64,000 nt of DNA from Bog-756 sp963699085 (GCA_963699085.1 CAVOTH010000005.1:248001-312000), one strand, 5' to 3'; positions 38,679 to 48,436 are shown, numbered from the stretch's first letter. The notes: generated by a model not told the origin, from the sequence alone. A program made the numbers and translations.

Positions 38679-39042
38679 ATATTTCTCTCCGTACGATCTG
38701 TCGGGTGAAGCGAATCTCCCCCCATCGTTAAACGTCCGCAGGCTCGGATCGTTACGGTCAGTCTGTCCTGGCACCGCCGAGCTTGGTGAGAACGTTGAGA
38801 CGGGTATGCCTGACGCGTCCGCTTGTCGCTGGCAGGACCATCGTGAGTTGCCCAGCGTGAAAACGGGGCAGAAACTGCCACGAGGCGATCGCTCCACTCG
38901 GCCCTTTGGGATCGGTGAAGTCAGCCCACTTAGGGTTGTTCGAAGAACCGGACCAAAAGTGGTCCATCCGGTGCATCACCAGCGGTGCGAAGTGGCAGTG
39001 GATCGGCAGTTGCTCACGTGCGACGATCGAGCCATGGAGGGT
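38679..39042. other. intergenic region, no gene seen
   Basis: About 360 bp upstream of the secreted protein gene and downstream of the AhpD-like gene, both on the minus strand. It must hold the promoter of the secreted protein. No ORF with protein-like composition, tRNA or hairpin was recognised. Confidence 0.5.
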
Positions 39043-39642
39043 CTACGGCTCGCTCTTGACACCGGCGGGTCGGCCGTAGGTCACCTGTTGGACGACCTCT
39101 TGAGGTAACGACTCGACCAGCTGGGCGTCAGGGCTGGCCCCGAGAGCGTCGTTGACAGTGGAGAACGCCAGGCGAAGCGCGACGAAGGCGGTGATGGCGA
39201 AGATCTGCTGGTCGGTGAGCCCGGCGTCACGAAGTTCCTCCACGTCCGATGGGCTGGTGGCGTTGGGATCCCTGACGACCTTACGGGCCCAGGCCGCCAT
39301 CGCCTTCTCCTGCTCGGTCAGACCCGTGTCATCGCCGCTCAGTACCCCGGCGGCAACAGTCGGATCGGACGCCGCGGAGAGCTTGCCCCCCCACGCCAGG
39401 GAGCAGTACGAGTCGCCCAGGGTCGACGCCGCTGCGGTCACCAGGATGCCGCGCTGGCGAAAGCTGAGGCCGCTCGGCTTGAACGCTTGTGACATCAACT
39501 CGAAGAGCCGCTCCACGGTCTCCGTCTGGTAAGCCCAGAGGTGGGAGACGTTCCACACGTAACCGCTCTCGTTCACGTCGTCGTCATAGAGGGCCTGTGC
39601 CTCCGGACTCGTTGGCGGCTCCTCGAGAAATCCAGCTGTCAT
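39043..39642 (-). CDS. AhpD-like (carboxymuconolactone decarboxylase superfamily) protein
   Basis: A 199-residue all-helical protein. It has a core FRQRGILVTAAASTLGDSYCSLAWGGKLSA resembling the AhpD/CMD active helix, but with one cysteine (DSYCSLAWG) instead of the ExxCxxxH pair of peroxidase-active members. A second helical half (LTEQEKAMAAWARKVVRDP, LTDQQIFAITAFVALRLAFSTVNDALG) matches peroxidase-related proteins. The missing cysteine makes classical AhpD peroxidase chemistry doubtful. ATG 39642 overlaps the methyltransferase stop by 4 bp, so the two act together. Confidence 0.8.
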   Translation of the reverse strand: MTAGFLEEPPTSPEAQALYDDDVNESGYVWNVSHLWAYQTETVERLFELMSQAFKPSGLSFRQRGILVTAAASTLGDSYCSLAWGGKLSAASDPTVAAGVLSGDDTGLTEQEKAMAAWARKVVRDPNATSPSDVEELRDAGLTDQQIFAITAFVALRLAFSTVNDALGASPDAQLVESLPQEVVQQVTYGRPAGVKSEP

Positions 39643-40455
39643 TGTCGACGGTCCTCCTCGGGCTTGCGGGCCAGGTACCCGACAACGTTGATCTCGGCGC
39701 GAAGCGGCAAACCGTCCCGGACGTGCTCACGGGCCAGGTCCTCTGCTGCGTGGCGAAAGGCATCATGGCCCACGTTCTGTATCGCTTCGTATGCGGGACC
39801 AGTGGACGCGAGCGCACGGGAAAAGACCTCGGGGTCGGAGAACTCCCACGCGAACGGCACCTCGACCCGACGGATATCAACGAATCCACATGCCTGGAGC
39901 AGAGTTTCACCCGCACCCGGTCGGCCGAGTGACACCATCGTCGCCTGGTTGTCCACCTTGTCGTGGGCAGCAAGCCGGAACGGTGCCAGTGCCCACGCGC
40001 CCGGTGACACCTTTATATGCCCCCATACCGTCATTCCGATCCGCCCACCGGGACGGAGCACACGGTCGATCTCGACGACGGCGTCCGGCGTCGTGCCCCA
40101 GATACCACGAAAACTCGTCACCACGTCGAACGCCCCGTCCTCCCAGGGCATGTCATGCATATCCCCGACCCGGATGTCACATTCAGGGCTCCGGAGTCGA
40201 GCTACGGCCACCAGTCTGGTTGATGCATCAATGCCCGCGCAGTGAGCACCGCGAAATTCGTGCGAGCTCGATGGCCAATCCTGAACCACATGCCACGTCG
40301 AGCAATCGGTCTCCTTCATCTACCTTGAGGAGGTGTTGCATCGCAACGTATTCCCGGCAATTGCCCGGCTCACTCAAGGTCGCGAAGTCCACCGCCTCGC
40401 GACCCCAACCTTCGTCGACCACTGTCCAGGCCTTTGCGTCTCGGCCATCTGACAT
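39639..40455 (-). CDS. class I SAM-dependent methyltransferase, one frameshift
   Basis: From ATG 40455 the N-terminus carries LLKVDEGDRLLDVACGSGLAIELAR, the SAM-binding motif I. Near 40245 one extra base in a TTT run changes frame; the protein goes on as RGAHCAGIDASTRLVAVAR, with IRVGDMHDMPWEDGAFDVVTSFRGIW, VLRPGGRIGMTVWGH and a variable C-terminus. Repair gives 271 residues. The UbiE/small-molecule methyltransferase fold does not reveal the substrate. The stop overlaps the AhpD-like gene by 4 bp. Confidence 0.85.
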
Positions 40456-40549
40456 CGCTGCACCCCGTTCTCGGCTAGTTAGCTTGTCACTTTTGCCAGG
40501 AGAACGCGAAAGTTCACAGGAGCACGTCCACGGGCACCTGGACCTCCTG

Positions 40550-40897
40550 TCACGCCCCCGCCGAGCATTCCTCGTGTATCGGATGGCCTGAGTCGAATGG
40601 CCGAGGTGTTCCGCTTCGGCGGCTGAGTTTCTGAAGGTGATCGAACTGTCGTACCGTGAACGTTCCGTCGCAGATGGCGCACCGGTATGGCCGTCGGCTC
40701 AGAATGTCGTCGTCCGAGACGATCTCATGCAGAGGCCGCCTGGTCAATGATTGCACCTGTCGCTGAACGTCGATGTCGGCCCATTCTCGATCTTCCCACT
40801 TGGGCGGAGTGATGCCGGCAGCGATGCACAACTGTTCCGCACCGTGCGGGCTGATTCTGATGGCACAGACGATGCCGTCAGTCGAAGACATGGGCAC
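40550..40897 (-). CDS. small protein with possible zinc-binding Cys/His cluster
   Basis: A 115-residue protein. The C-terminal half has CAICDGTFTVRQFDHL and, near the end, HPIHEEC. A CxxC pair plus later His and Cys could bind zinc, as in small HNH-like or zinc-ribbon folds. The N-terminus (IVCAIRISPHGAEQLCIAAGI) is unassigned. Codon use looks like that of a real gene. It lies between the methyltransferase and the CrtC-like gene, all on the minus strand. Confidence 0.5.
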   Translation of the reverse strand: MPMSSTDGIVCAIRISPHGAEQLCIAAGITPPKWEDREWADIDVQRQVQSLTRRPLHEIVSDDDILSRRPYRCAICDGTFTVRQFDHLQKLSRRSGTPRPFDSGHPIHEECSAGA

Positions 40898-40945
40898 AAA
40901 TTCTAAGGGGTTTCCGGATGCAGCCGGCGCGGCCGGGGCTGCGCT

Positions 40946-42106
40946 TCAGATGAAGGACGCTTCGGCAGTGAGACCCAACTCCGGGTGTGGGCCGACGGCG
41001 TTGGACTGGAGGGTGCCGATCCCCGTCGAGCCGTCGCCCAGGTCTTCCACGCTGACGATGCAATCACGATGCTGGTGGATCCGGCGAGCCACCTCGACGG
41101 TGTCGCACCCGGTGATGTGCTCGCCGTCGACATGCAGCTCGCCCCGCCACTCACCGTGGTAGTGCCCCTCGAATCCGCCATAGAGCCCAGTACCGAGATG
41201 GAAGCCGGTACCTGATACCGGAGCGATCCGATAGGTGTGTTCGGTTCCGTCGGCGAGTACCCCGCTGATGGTGCCCCCCACCAATCGGCGGTTGTCATCC
41301 TGGAACTGCAAGTCGGTTCGGATGTCACGGAAGGGCTTGGTCCGCCCGTCGGGGAGTTCGATCCCCCCGTGGGCGCTCCCGGTGGACCACCCGGGACCTT
41401 CGTAGCGTTGGTAGTAGATGAAGAGGGTGAATTGGCGGCCGTCCGGCCGGCTCATGGTCACCGGCATCCACACGAACATGCCCGAGGCATCCTCCGGGAC
41501 CGGGGAGGCTTCGATGTCCTCCTGGGGAAGGCCGACGCCATAGCGGACACCCCACGACCGGTCCCGCGCTCCTACCCACAGCAGGTCATCGACTTCGTGG
41601 CGGTCGCCGTCAATGTCCACCCATCCGCGGGCCACGCCGCTCTGATGGAAGCGCATGATGTCGGCGTCGATCCGGGAACGGCTACGGCTGATGTGGGTTT
41701 CCCTCTCCTCCATAGCCGGTGGAGCCACTCCCTCGATCTCGAGATCGAAACTGATCGGCACGATGTCATTTGTGGCCAATCGGTACCGTGTCCGTCGCAG
41801 CGGTTCGATGATCTCGTAGCCGATGGGTCCGACGTCGTTGCGCTCCAACTGAGACGACAGACGACGACTGGAGCGCACTGTCCACTGCTCAGTGCCCCGG
41901 GACACTCCGGCGAATCCGTCCATGACGTTCCGATTCACATACTTTCCCAGGCCGAATGCCACACTCAACGATCCGTCCCGGGCCGCGGCCATGGCCCAGA
42001 TCTTCTCGGTCCACGATCGGTCGGACTGGCTGACGCGTGCAAAGGTGTCGACGATCTGGTGATTGAGGAGTTCGTCTGCCCCGAGTAGTGGACCGGGCTT
42101 GGTCAT
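40946..42106 (-). CDS. CrtC-like/DUF7064-type lipocalin-fold protein
   Basis: A 386-residue soluble protein. In the middle is GVARGWVDIDGDRHEVDDLLWVGARDRSWGVRYG; the GxRDRSWGxR motif is shared with CrtC-like and DUF7064/7065 proteins that have a double lipocalin-type barrel. Later stretches (MFVWMPVTM, FTLFIYYQRYEGPGW, GTGLYGGFEGHYHGEWRGELHVDGEHI) also fit that fold. CrtC hydrates carotenoids; many actinobacterial relatives of unknown role occur near lipid or steroid genes. No signal peptide is seen. The assignment rests on the motif only. Confidence 0.65.
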   Translation of the reverse strand: MTKPGPLLGADELLNHQIVDTFARVSQSDRSWTEKIWAMAAARDGSLSVAFGLGKYVNRNVMDGFAGVSRGTEQWTVRSSRRLSSQLERNDVGPIGYEIIEPLRRTRYRLATNDIVPISFDLEIEGVAPPAMEERETHISRSRSRIDADIMRFHQSGVARGWVDIDGDRHEVDDLLWVGARDRSWGVRYGVGLPQEDIEASPVPEDASGMFVWMPVTMSRPDGRQFTLFIYYQRYEGPGWSTGSAHGGIELPDGRTKPFRDIRTDLQFQDDNRRLVGGTISGVLADGTEHTYRIAPVSGTGFHLGTGLYGGFEGHYHGEWRGELHVDGEHITGCDTVEVARRIHQHRDCIVSVEDLGDGSTGIGTLQSNAVGPHPELGLTAEASFI

Positions 42107-42259
42107 GGCGCATGCCTCCCAGCTGAAGCGAAACGTTCGTCTGAGTGCTGCAACATGCCGATGTTCAGTCTTCTCGACGCCTGGATCTGACCTTAGTTGA
42201 GCGGTCCGATTACAACTGATCCACGTTTCGAACCCGGTGCAGCCAAGGATGCTGCCCGC

Positions 42260-42829
42260 TCAGTGGGCGACCACATGGACCCGGATCCCGGGGAGCAGGT
42301 CGCGGCCGCCGAGGTGCTCGAGCTCGAGCAACGCCGCCAGACCCACCAGTTCGGCGCCAGCGCTGGCAACGAGCGTAGCGGCCGCCCGGGCGGTGCCACC
42401 GGTTGCGATGACATCGTCTACCAACAGGACACGGTCTCCGGGGGCCAGGGCATCGGTATGGATCTCGAGGGCGTCGATGCCGTATTCCAACTCGTAGGAC
42501 ACGCTCAAGGTTTCCCAGGGCAGTTTGCCGGACTTGCGTAACGGAACCAGGCCGGCACCGAGGGCGATGGCGGCCGGCGCGCCGAGAATGAAGCCGCGGG
42601 CTTCGATGGCGGCGACCTTGTCCACCTGGCCGCGGAACGGAGCGACCAGGGCCTTGACGATGAGTTCGAACGCCGCCGCGTCGGCCAACAGGTTGGTGAT
42701 GTCCTTGAAGACCACGCCGGGCTCCGGGAAGTCCGGCACGTCCCGCAGTGACTGCCGGGCGACGGCTTCTGCCCGGGCGAGCAGGTCATCGAGCTCCGAT
42801 TGGGAGAGTTGCCGAGTGAGTTCTGGCAT
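42260..42829 (-). CDS. apt: adenine phosphoribosyltransferase
   Basis: Salvages adenine to AMP with PRPP. Motifs: VPDFPEPGVVFKDITNLLAD, KVAAIEARGFILGAPAAIALGAG, VPLRKSGKLPWETLSVSYELEYG, and the PRPP loop RVLLVDDVIATGGTARAA. 189 residues from ATG 42829, which has GGAG seven bases upstream. It stands apart from the pur cluster. The secA/relA genes that often flank apt in other actinobacteria are not in the window. Confidence 0.95.
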   Translation of the reverse strand: MPELTRQLSQSELDDLLARAEAVARQSLRDVPDFPEPGVVFKDITNLLADAAAFELIVKALVAPFRGQVDKVAAIEARGFILGAPAAIALGAGLVPLRKSGKLPWETLSVSYELEYGIDALEIHTDALAPGDRVLLVDDVIATGGTARAAATLVASAGAELVGLAALLELEHLGGRDLLPGIRVHVVAH

Positions 42830-43089
42830 GGGACTCCTGGGTGGAAGAGAGACTTCCAGCATGGCCGATTGCACCACATCCGGCTTCTGGACACGATCCG
42901 GGGACGAACTCGACCGGGCCGTGCCTCGGCCGGCCCCGTCTGCTGCGTCGGGGCCGCCAGGCGACAGTTCTGATGAGGGCCTCCGAGCTTCAGATGGCGA
43001 CCAACTGGTTCGATACCACTAGACATGGAGATCAGGCGGAGCTCGCGTCCCAGGGAACGCCACCCCTGTCGACCTCGAGACCAACGGCG

Positions 43090-45030
43090 ATGATCGAGAG
43101 CGGAAATCCCTGGACGGTGGAGGACATCAACGCTGAGCCCTCCACGCTTACTCATGTTGAGGGTGACCGTTGCCCGGAAGTTCCCGATCCCGTGTTGAGG
43201 CGTGCCAGGCGCCGGCGAGTTGTGCTGGCCCTGCTCCTCTCCGCCGAGGTGGTGGGCGTGCTACTGCTCTGCATGCTCGTTGGGACCGTTGAATCGGATG
43301 ACCCGGCTTACGCCACTCTGCAGCGCATCGGACTGGGCAACGGAGTCACCGTTTCACCGCACCTCGATGACATTCGCCTCATGATGTTCATCGGACTCGT
43401 TCTGGCTGTGCTGGCAGCTCTTGCCCTGGCCTCGGCAACCTTGTGGATCTCGATCGGACAGTCAGTCGAACGGAACCCCTGGTGGTCGGTGCCGTTACTG
43501 GTTTTCATCTGCGTGGGTAACCTCCTGGCAGCGGTACCCATTGTCCTGTTCGCTCTCCATTATTCGAAGAGCTCGAACCCACCGCCCTCCGATAGCCACC
43601 TGGCGTCATTGCTGGCCTCAATCCCCGTCTTCTATCTCCTCCTCGTGGCGTACTGCTGTTGGCGAGTCCTGCGACAGTCCGGATTCCGGCCGCGACTCTG
43701 CACCTTCATCAGTGCGGCCGCTGTATCGATCGTGTTTGCCGCGGGATTGGTTGCAGTGAACGAACTCGACGTCGGTAGCTACCTGAGCCAGTCCGTTTCC
43801 CAGCAACGACCGATGCTTCCCGTGATCGACGCCGGATTCTGGAATATGTCGATCGTTCAGCATCCGGCATCTGAACTTGCGACCTCGACTACGTGCGGAA
43901 GCCCCAAATTCTGTGTGCTGTGGGGAACGGGGGAGAACCATGCCCTCTTTGGCCCGTCAGGTGAAGTGACGGTAACAACCGATGGAGGCCGGACATGGCA
44001 CAGCTGGCTGTTGCCTTCGCCGCTGAATCAGATAGCGCCGTTCCGGCTGTCGCCTACCTGCAGCGAGTTGGAGTGTGTGACGCCTCTGACCTCCCTGTGG
44101 GGCACCAATTCGTTCTATCGGATCGCCGTGTCATCCGATGGTCACGTCTCGGGCACCTTCCTGGTGGGTAGCGGCCCCTTCGCAGGGTCCGAGTCGTGTC
44201 CATCCGTCGACTGGTGCGCTACGACTACCGACCCGAACGGAACACGGGCCGATCGGCAGTTCGCGGTCAGCTCTGGCCCGAATATGAGCACCCAGGTGAT
44301 TCCGTTCTCCGGCTCTGAGTTGCCCGGCTTCGGTGCAGGCGGCAACGTCTCTCTGGCGTGTCCGTCCGTCGGCCATTGTGTAGTGGCGGCTTCGATCCCG
44401 ACATCGGGTCAGGCGGGTGCGAGTTCCGTCGATCCTTCGGATCTCCAGTCAAGAGAACTGGTCCTCGCATCCACGGCAGACGCGGGCGGCTCCTGGACGA
44501 AATCGATGTTTCCGCCCACGAGCTCATGGGGAGATGTGGGGAGTGCAATCCGGGTCGCTGCACCCTCGGCCGTGGCGGTCCAGGACATCGTTTGCCCCAC
44601 TGCGTCCGTCTGTATGGCCGTGGTCGGTACGGGAGAGACTCCAACCGGCTTCCTGAAGAGCAGCGACGGGGGGGCATCGTGGCAGTTCCTGCCGCTGCCA
44701 GCTGGATGGGAGCAGTCGTTTGGAGCGCGATTGCAGTGCTTCGGTGCCGAGATGTGCATCGTTTCGTCGAGTGCGTCGTTTCTGTCCTCCGCCGTCAACG
44801 CCTTCCGGACAACAGATGGTGGGCAGACCTGGCACCCGGTGAAGTTCCCGGCGAATGCTCAGCTCTTCGGATTCGCGTGTGCGTCGGAGGAATTTTGCGT
44901 TGGAGGAGCGATCTCGAACTCGTTCAGCCCGGAGAACGGATCGAAGACCCCGCTCCTGTCTGTCAGCCGCGACGGCGGGGCGACCTGGGAGCTGCAGGCG
45001 ATGCCGGTGCCGCACCTCGTGAAGGGTTGA
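43090..45030 (+). CDS. membrane-anchored Cys-paired propeller protein with BNR-type repeats
   Basis: From ATG 43090 about 646 residues. The N-terminus is cytoplasmic and followed by four membrane helices (VVLALLLSAEVVGVLLLCMLV, IRLMMFIGLVLAVLAALALASATLWI, PLLVFICVGNLLAAVPIVLFAL, ISAAAVSIVFAAGLVAV). The large outside domain has five sialidase-type Asp-box repeats (TTDGGRTWHS, TADAGGSWTKS, SSDGGASWQF, TTDGGQTWHP, SRDGGATWEL) and seven cysteine pairs of C-x5-C or C-x4-C type. This is the same seven-pair layout as the secreted protein at 34085. Function unknown; a surface-sensing or binding role is likely. Earlier ATGs at 42973 and 42994 are possible starts. Confidence 0.75.
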   Translation: MIESGNPWTVEDINAEPSTLTHVEGDRCPEVPDPVLRRARRRRVVLALLLSAEVVGVLLLCMLVGTVESDDPAYATLQRIGLGNGVTVSPHLDDIRLMMFIGLVLAVLAALALASATLWISIGQSVERNPWWSVPLLVFICVGNLLAAVPIVLFALHYSKSSNPPPSDSHLASLLASIPVFYLLLVAYCCWRVLRQSGFRPRLCTFISAAAVSIVFAAGLVAVNELDVGSYLSQSVSQQRPMLPVIDAGFWNMSIVQHPASELATSTTCGSPKFCVLWGTGENHALFGPSGEVTVTTDGGRTWHSWLLPSPLNQIAPFRLSPTCSELECVTPLTSLWGTNSFYRIAVSSDGHVSGTFLVGSGPFAGSESCPSVDWCATTTDPNGTRADRQFAVSSGPNMSTQVIPFSGSELPGFGAGGNVSLACPSVGHCVVAASIPTSGQAGASSVDPSDLQSRELVLASTADAGGSWTKSMFPPTSSWGDVGSAIRVAAPSAVAVQDIVCPTASVCMAVVGTGETPTGFLKSSDGGASWQFLPLPAGWEQSFGARLQCFGAEMCIVSSSASFLSSAVNAFRTTDGGQTWHPVKFPANAQLFGFACASEEFCVGGAISNSFSPENGSKTPLLSVSRDGGATWELQAMPVPHLVKG

Positions 45031-45056
45031 GGCACAACAGAGACTGCGTGAATTGA

Positions 45057-45080
45057 CGATCCGGTGACCTCACGCTTTTC
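45057..45080 (+). repeat. 24-bp duplicate of part of the tRNA-Phe gene (possible att site)
   Basis: These 24 bases (CGATCCGG ... CGCTTTTC) are identical to 48128-48151 inside tRNA-Phe, covering the anticodon loop, variable loop and part of the T arm, in the same orientation. The distal copy lies on the 3' side of the tRNA, as expected for the far end of an element integrated into a tRNA gene. The two copies bracket 3.05 kb. Confidence 0.7.
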
Positions 45081-45226
45081 CAAGGGAATCGTCCGGGGAC
45101 CCGGGTGCCCGACGTCGCTGGTGAGAGACCGTTGTGTCCCCGTTCTCCCGCCGAACCCAGCTGCCCCGCAGCTGTTCCCGGGGCGGATCGTGTGCGGGAC
45201 GTGATTTCACGGGTCAAAATGTCCCG

Positions 45227-48042
45227 ATGGCGGGCCCGACCGGAGAGGTGACGCTTCTCTTCACTGATATCGAGGGATCCACCCAGCTCTGGGACATCCA
45301 TCCGGATGCCATGGCAAGGGCCCTGCGGCGCCACGACGCCGTGCTGCGGGGGGTAATCGAGGCGCACCGGGGGTATGTGTTCAAGACGGTTGGCGATGCC
45401 TTCTGTGCCACATTCGCCGACGCGGCAGACGCTGTTCATGCGGCGGTGGAGATCCAGCGGGCCCTCGCCATCGAGCCGTGGCCTCCTGAGGTCACCATCC
45501 GAGTCCGCATGGGCTTGCACTCGGGGACCTGCGAGGAGCGCGACGGTGACTATTTCGGCCCTGAAGTCAACCGGACTGCCCGCCTCGAGGCGGCGGCCCA
45601 CGGGGGGCAAATCGTCCTATCGGCCACCACCGCTGAGCTCTTTTCCACTCAGCCGGCAACCGGGATCACGCTGGTCGACCTGGGCGAGCACCGCCTCAAG
45701 GACCTGAGCCGACCCGAACGGGTGGCCCAGGTGGCCGCTTCAGGATTGGCGAAGGACTTCCCGCCTCTGCGGAGTCTGTCGAATCCCGCGCTGCGCCACA
45801 ACTTGCCCCAGGTGGCCTCGAGTTTCGTTGGCCGGTACGCCGAGTTGAGCCGCCTCAGAGCGCTCCTGGCCACAGAACGCCTCGTCACCCTGACCGGTCC
45901 TGGAGGCACCGGAAAGACCCGCCTGGCTCTCCAGGCCGGGGCCGAGGAACTCGACGGTTCGGCCGACGAGGTCTGGTTCTGCGATCTATCCACTTTCTCG
46001 CACGCCGATGCCGTTGCCCGGGAGGTCGCCGCCGTCCTCGGGGTTCCCTTACTACCCGGGCGCGATCCCCTCGACTCCCTGACGGAGGGTTTGGCACCCG
46101 TCGCTTGCTTCTCGTCCTCGACAACTGCGAGCATCTGCTCGCCCCGGCAGGAACCCTGGTGGCCCGCCTGCTGGCCGGGTGTCCGGGGATCGTGGTTCTG
46201 ACCACCAGTCGAGAACCTCTGTCGGTGCCCGGCGAGCATGTGCTTCGGGTTACGCCTCTCGGTCTGCCCGAGAATATCTCGGGCGCCGTACCGTTGGCCG
46301 AAGTGTTGGCGTCCGATGCGGCCACGCTCTTCGTGGACCGGGCAGAGGCCCACGACGACCGTTTTGTCCTCGATGAGACCACGGCACCTCTGGTGGCCAC
46401 TGTCTGTCAGCGCATCGACGGGTTGCCTCTGGCGATCGAGTTGGCTGCTGCCCGGCTGCGCACCATGAGCTTGGGAGACCTCGAGGCTCGCCTGGGCGAC
46501 CACCTGCGGGTCCTGCGCGGCACCGGAGGCCAGTTCGCCGGAGGGCGTCAGCAGACCATCACGGCGTTAATCGACTGGTCGTACCGCCTGCTGAACGAAA
46601 CGGAGCAGGCGGTCTTCGCCCGCCTCTCGGTGTTCGCCGGCCCGTTCGGACTCCCCGCCGCGTTGGCGGTAGCGACGGGCGACGACCTCGAAGACTTTGA
46701 CGTCGAGGATGCCGTCTTCTCGTTGGTCGACAAGTCCCTGCTCGTCCCCGAGGCCGCCGGATCCTCCACCTGTTACCGGTATCTGGAGTCAATCCGCCAG
46801 TTCGCCGCCGCCCAACTAGAAGCGGCCGGAGCTTCCGAGCTCGGTGGCGCCCGGGACCGGCTGGTCAACTTCTACGACGGGCTGGTGGCCGAGGCCGAGT
46901 CCGAGCTCGCCGGACCCGGGGAGGTCGCCTGGTTCGGCCGCCTCGACCACGAGCTACCAAACCTCCTGGTCGCCTTTGAGCATGCTGCCGACGGCTTCGG
47001 GGTAAAGGATTGGGGGTTGGCCATGGGAGCCGCGCTCTTCCTCTATTGGGTCCAAGCCGAACAGGCGCTCGGCATCGAGGTCCTTGAGCGGGCTTTGTCG
47101 CAGGACGTCGAAGAAGGGTCCACCTCTGTGCGGACCAAAGCCATGTGGGTGTTGGCCGATCTGTCCGAACATGCCGGTCTTTACGGTCGGGCCGGGGCGT
47201 TGGCCGAAGAGGCCTTCGCTGACGCACTGCGGATCGGGCAGCTGACCGATGCAGCCATGGCCCGGAGGGTCACTGCGCTCTGCGCCCTGGCCCGGGAAGA
47301 CGAGGACGGGGTGGGATCGGCTCTGGTCCTAATGGACGAGTCGTACCACCTGGCCGAACGTTCAGGAGACCCGCTGACGATGGCCATCGTGGTTCTCGAA
47401 TCGGGGAATATCTTGTCCGTAGCCGGCGAGTGCGAGAATGCGCGGGTGCGGCTTGGTGAGGCTCTCGAGAGATCCGAGAGTCTCAGGAGTGGCGCCCTTG
47501 TCGGAATGGCCACAATGAGCCTTGGCAATGTCGATGAGGCCGAGGGCAACCTCGACAAAGCCTTCGAGCAATTCACGGTTTCGCTGGCGTTGCTTCGTCG
47601 CAATCGCGGAGGCTCGGTCGGCCCGAGTGCCGGGTTAGCGGCCCTCAATCTCGCATCCATTCTGGTGACGAGGGGTGAATGCGACGAGGCTCTCGAGATG
47701 CTTCCCCTCGTCATACCCAACGCCCGGGCCTACCCCCTCTGGGTCACGCTGCTCGTTACGGCCCAGGTAGCGCGGGCTACCGGCGACCTCGAGACGGCCA
47801 CCGTGCTGCACGGAGCGGTCGGTCCGGGCATCGAAGGTGCCGGGGCGTCGGCGGGGGACATGGCCACACAGCTCCATCGGGACGACCTCGAGGCGCTCCG
47901 ATCGGACGCTTCGGTGGATTTCGATCGGCTCTACGGGTCGGGGCGACGAATGACGGAGGACGAGGCGCTCCGTCTCGCCACCCAATTCGTCGCGCAGCAC
48001 CAAAGGCACTTCACCGCCGATGCTCTGGTCAATCATCGGTAG
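45227..48042 (+). CDS. class III adenylate/guanylate cyclase fused to STAND ATPase and TPR-like region, one frameshift
   Basis: The cyclase domain comes first: EVTLLFTDIEGSTQLWD, RGYVFKTVGDAFCATFADA, and FGPEVNRTARLEAAAHGGQI, with the two metal Asp residues and the Asn-x3-Arg. Next is an NB-ARC/STAND ATPase: SSFVGRYAELSRL, TLTGPGGTGKTRLALQA (P-loop), and, after a one-base deletion near 46096, LLLVLDNCEHLL and VLTTSREPL, ADGLPLAIELAAARL-type sensor and a helical C-terminus of TPR type without an obvious LuxR HTH. One base added gives 938 residues. Such multi-domain regulators are abundant in actinobacteria. It is the only gene between the two tRNA-Phe repeat copies. Confidence 0.88.
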
Positions 48043-48111
48043 GATCGAACTGGACAGTGGGAGGACAGCACCTGCTCCCCTGCATCACGGCTCCTACCTG
48101 CATGAACCCAG

Positions 48112-48184
48112 TGGTCGGGACCGGCGTCGATCCGGTGACCTCACGCTTTTCAGGCGCGCGCTCTACCAACTGAGCTACCCGACC
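48112..48184 (-). tRNA. tRNA-Phe(GAA)
   Basis: On the minus strand, acceptor GGTCGGG (48184-48178) pairs with CCCGACC (48119-48113). The D arm is GTAGCTCAGTTGGTAGAGC. The anticodon stem CGCGC/GCGTG holds the loop CTGAAAA, anticodon GAA. The T arm is CCGGATCGACGCCGG. Discriminator A; CCA is not encoded. Bases 48128-48151 are repeated exactly at 45057-45080. Confidence 0.95.
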
Positions 48185-48216
48185 TCGCCCCAAAGCCCCA
48201 CAGGGGAACTTCGGAG

Positions 48217-48294
48217 TGGCGGACCTGACGGGATTTGAACCCGCGACCTCCGCCTTGACAGGGCGGCGTGCACTCCAAACTGCACCACAGGTCC
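48217..48294 (-). tRNA. tRNA-Asp(GTC), CCA encoded
   Basis: Acceptor GGACCTG (48294-48288) pairs with CAGGTCC (48227-48221). The anticodon stem CCGCC/GGCGG holds the loop CTGTCAA, anticodon GTC. The T arm is CGCGGGTTCAAATCCCG. Discriminator G is followed by an encoded CCA, unlike the two tRNA genes beside it. Confidence 0.95.
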
Positions 48295-48325
48295 CCAACC
48301 AGCTAACGCACGCTGGGGTCTACAG

Positions 48326-48398
48326 CACCCCCAACGGGATTCGAACCCGTGTTACCGCCTTGAAAGGGCGGCGTCCTCGGCCGCTAGACGATGGGGGC
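48326..48398 (-). tRNA. tRNA-Glu(TTC)
   Basis: Acceptor GCCCCCA (48398-48392) pairs with TGGGGGT (48333-48327). The anticodon stem CCGCC/GGCGG holds the loop CTTTCAA, anticodon TTC. The T arm is CACGGGTTCGAATCCCG. It is first of a Glu-Asp-Phe cluster on one strand, an order conserved in other actinobacteria. Confidence 0.95.
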
Positions 48399-48436
48399 TC
48401 GGTCCCGAATAGGGCTTACGGACTTTAGCAGAGGGA

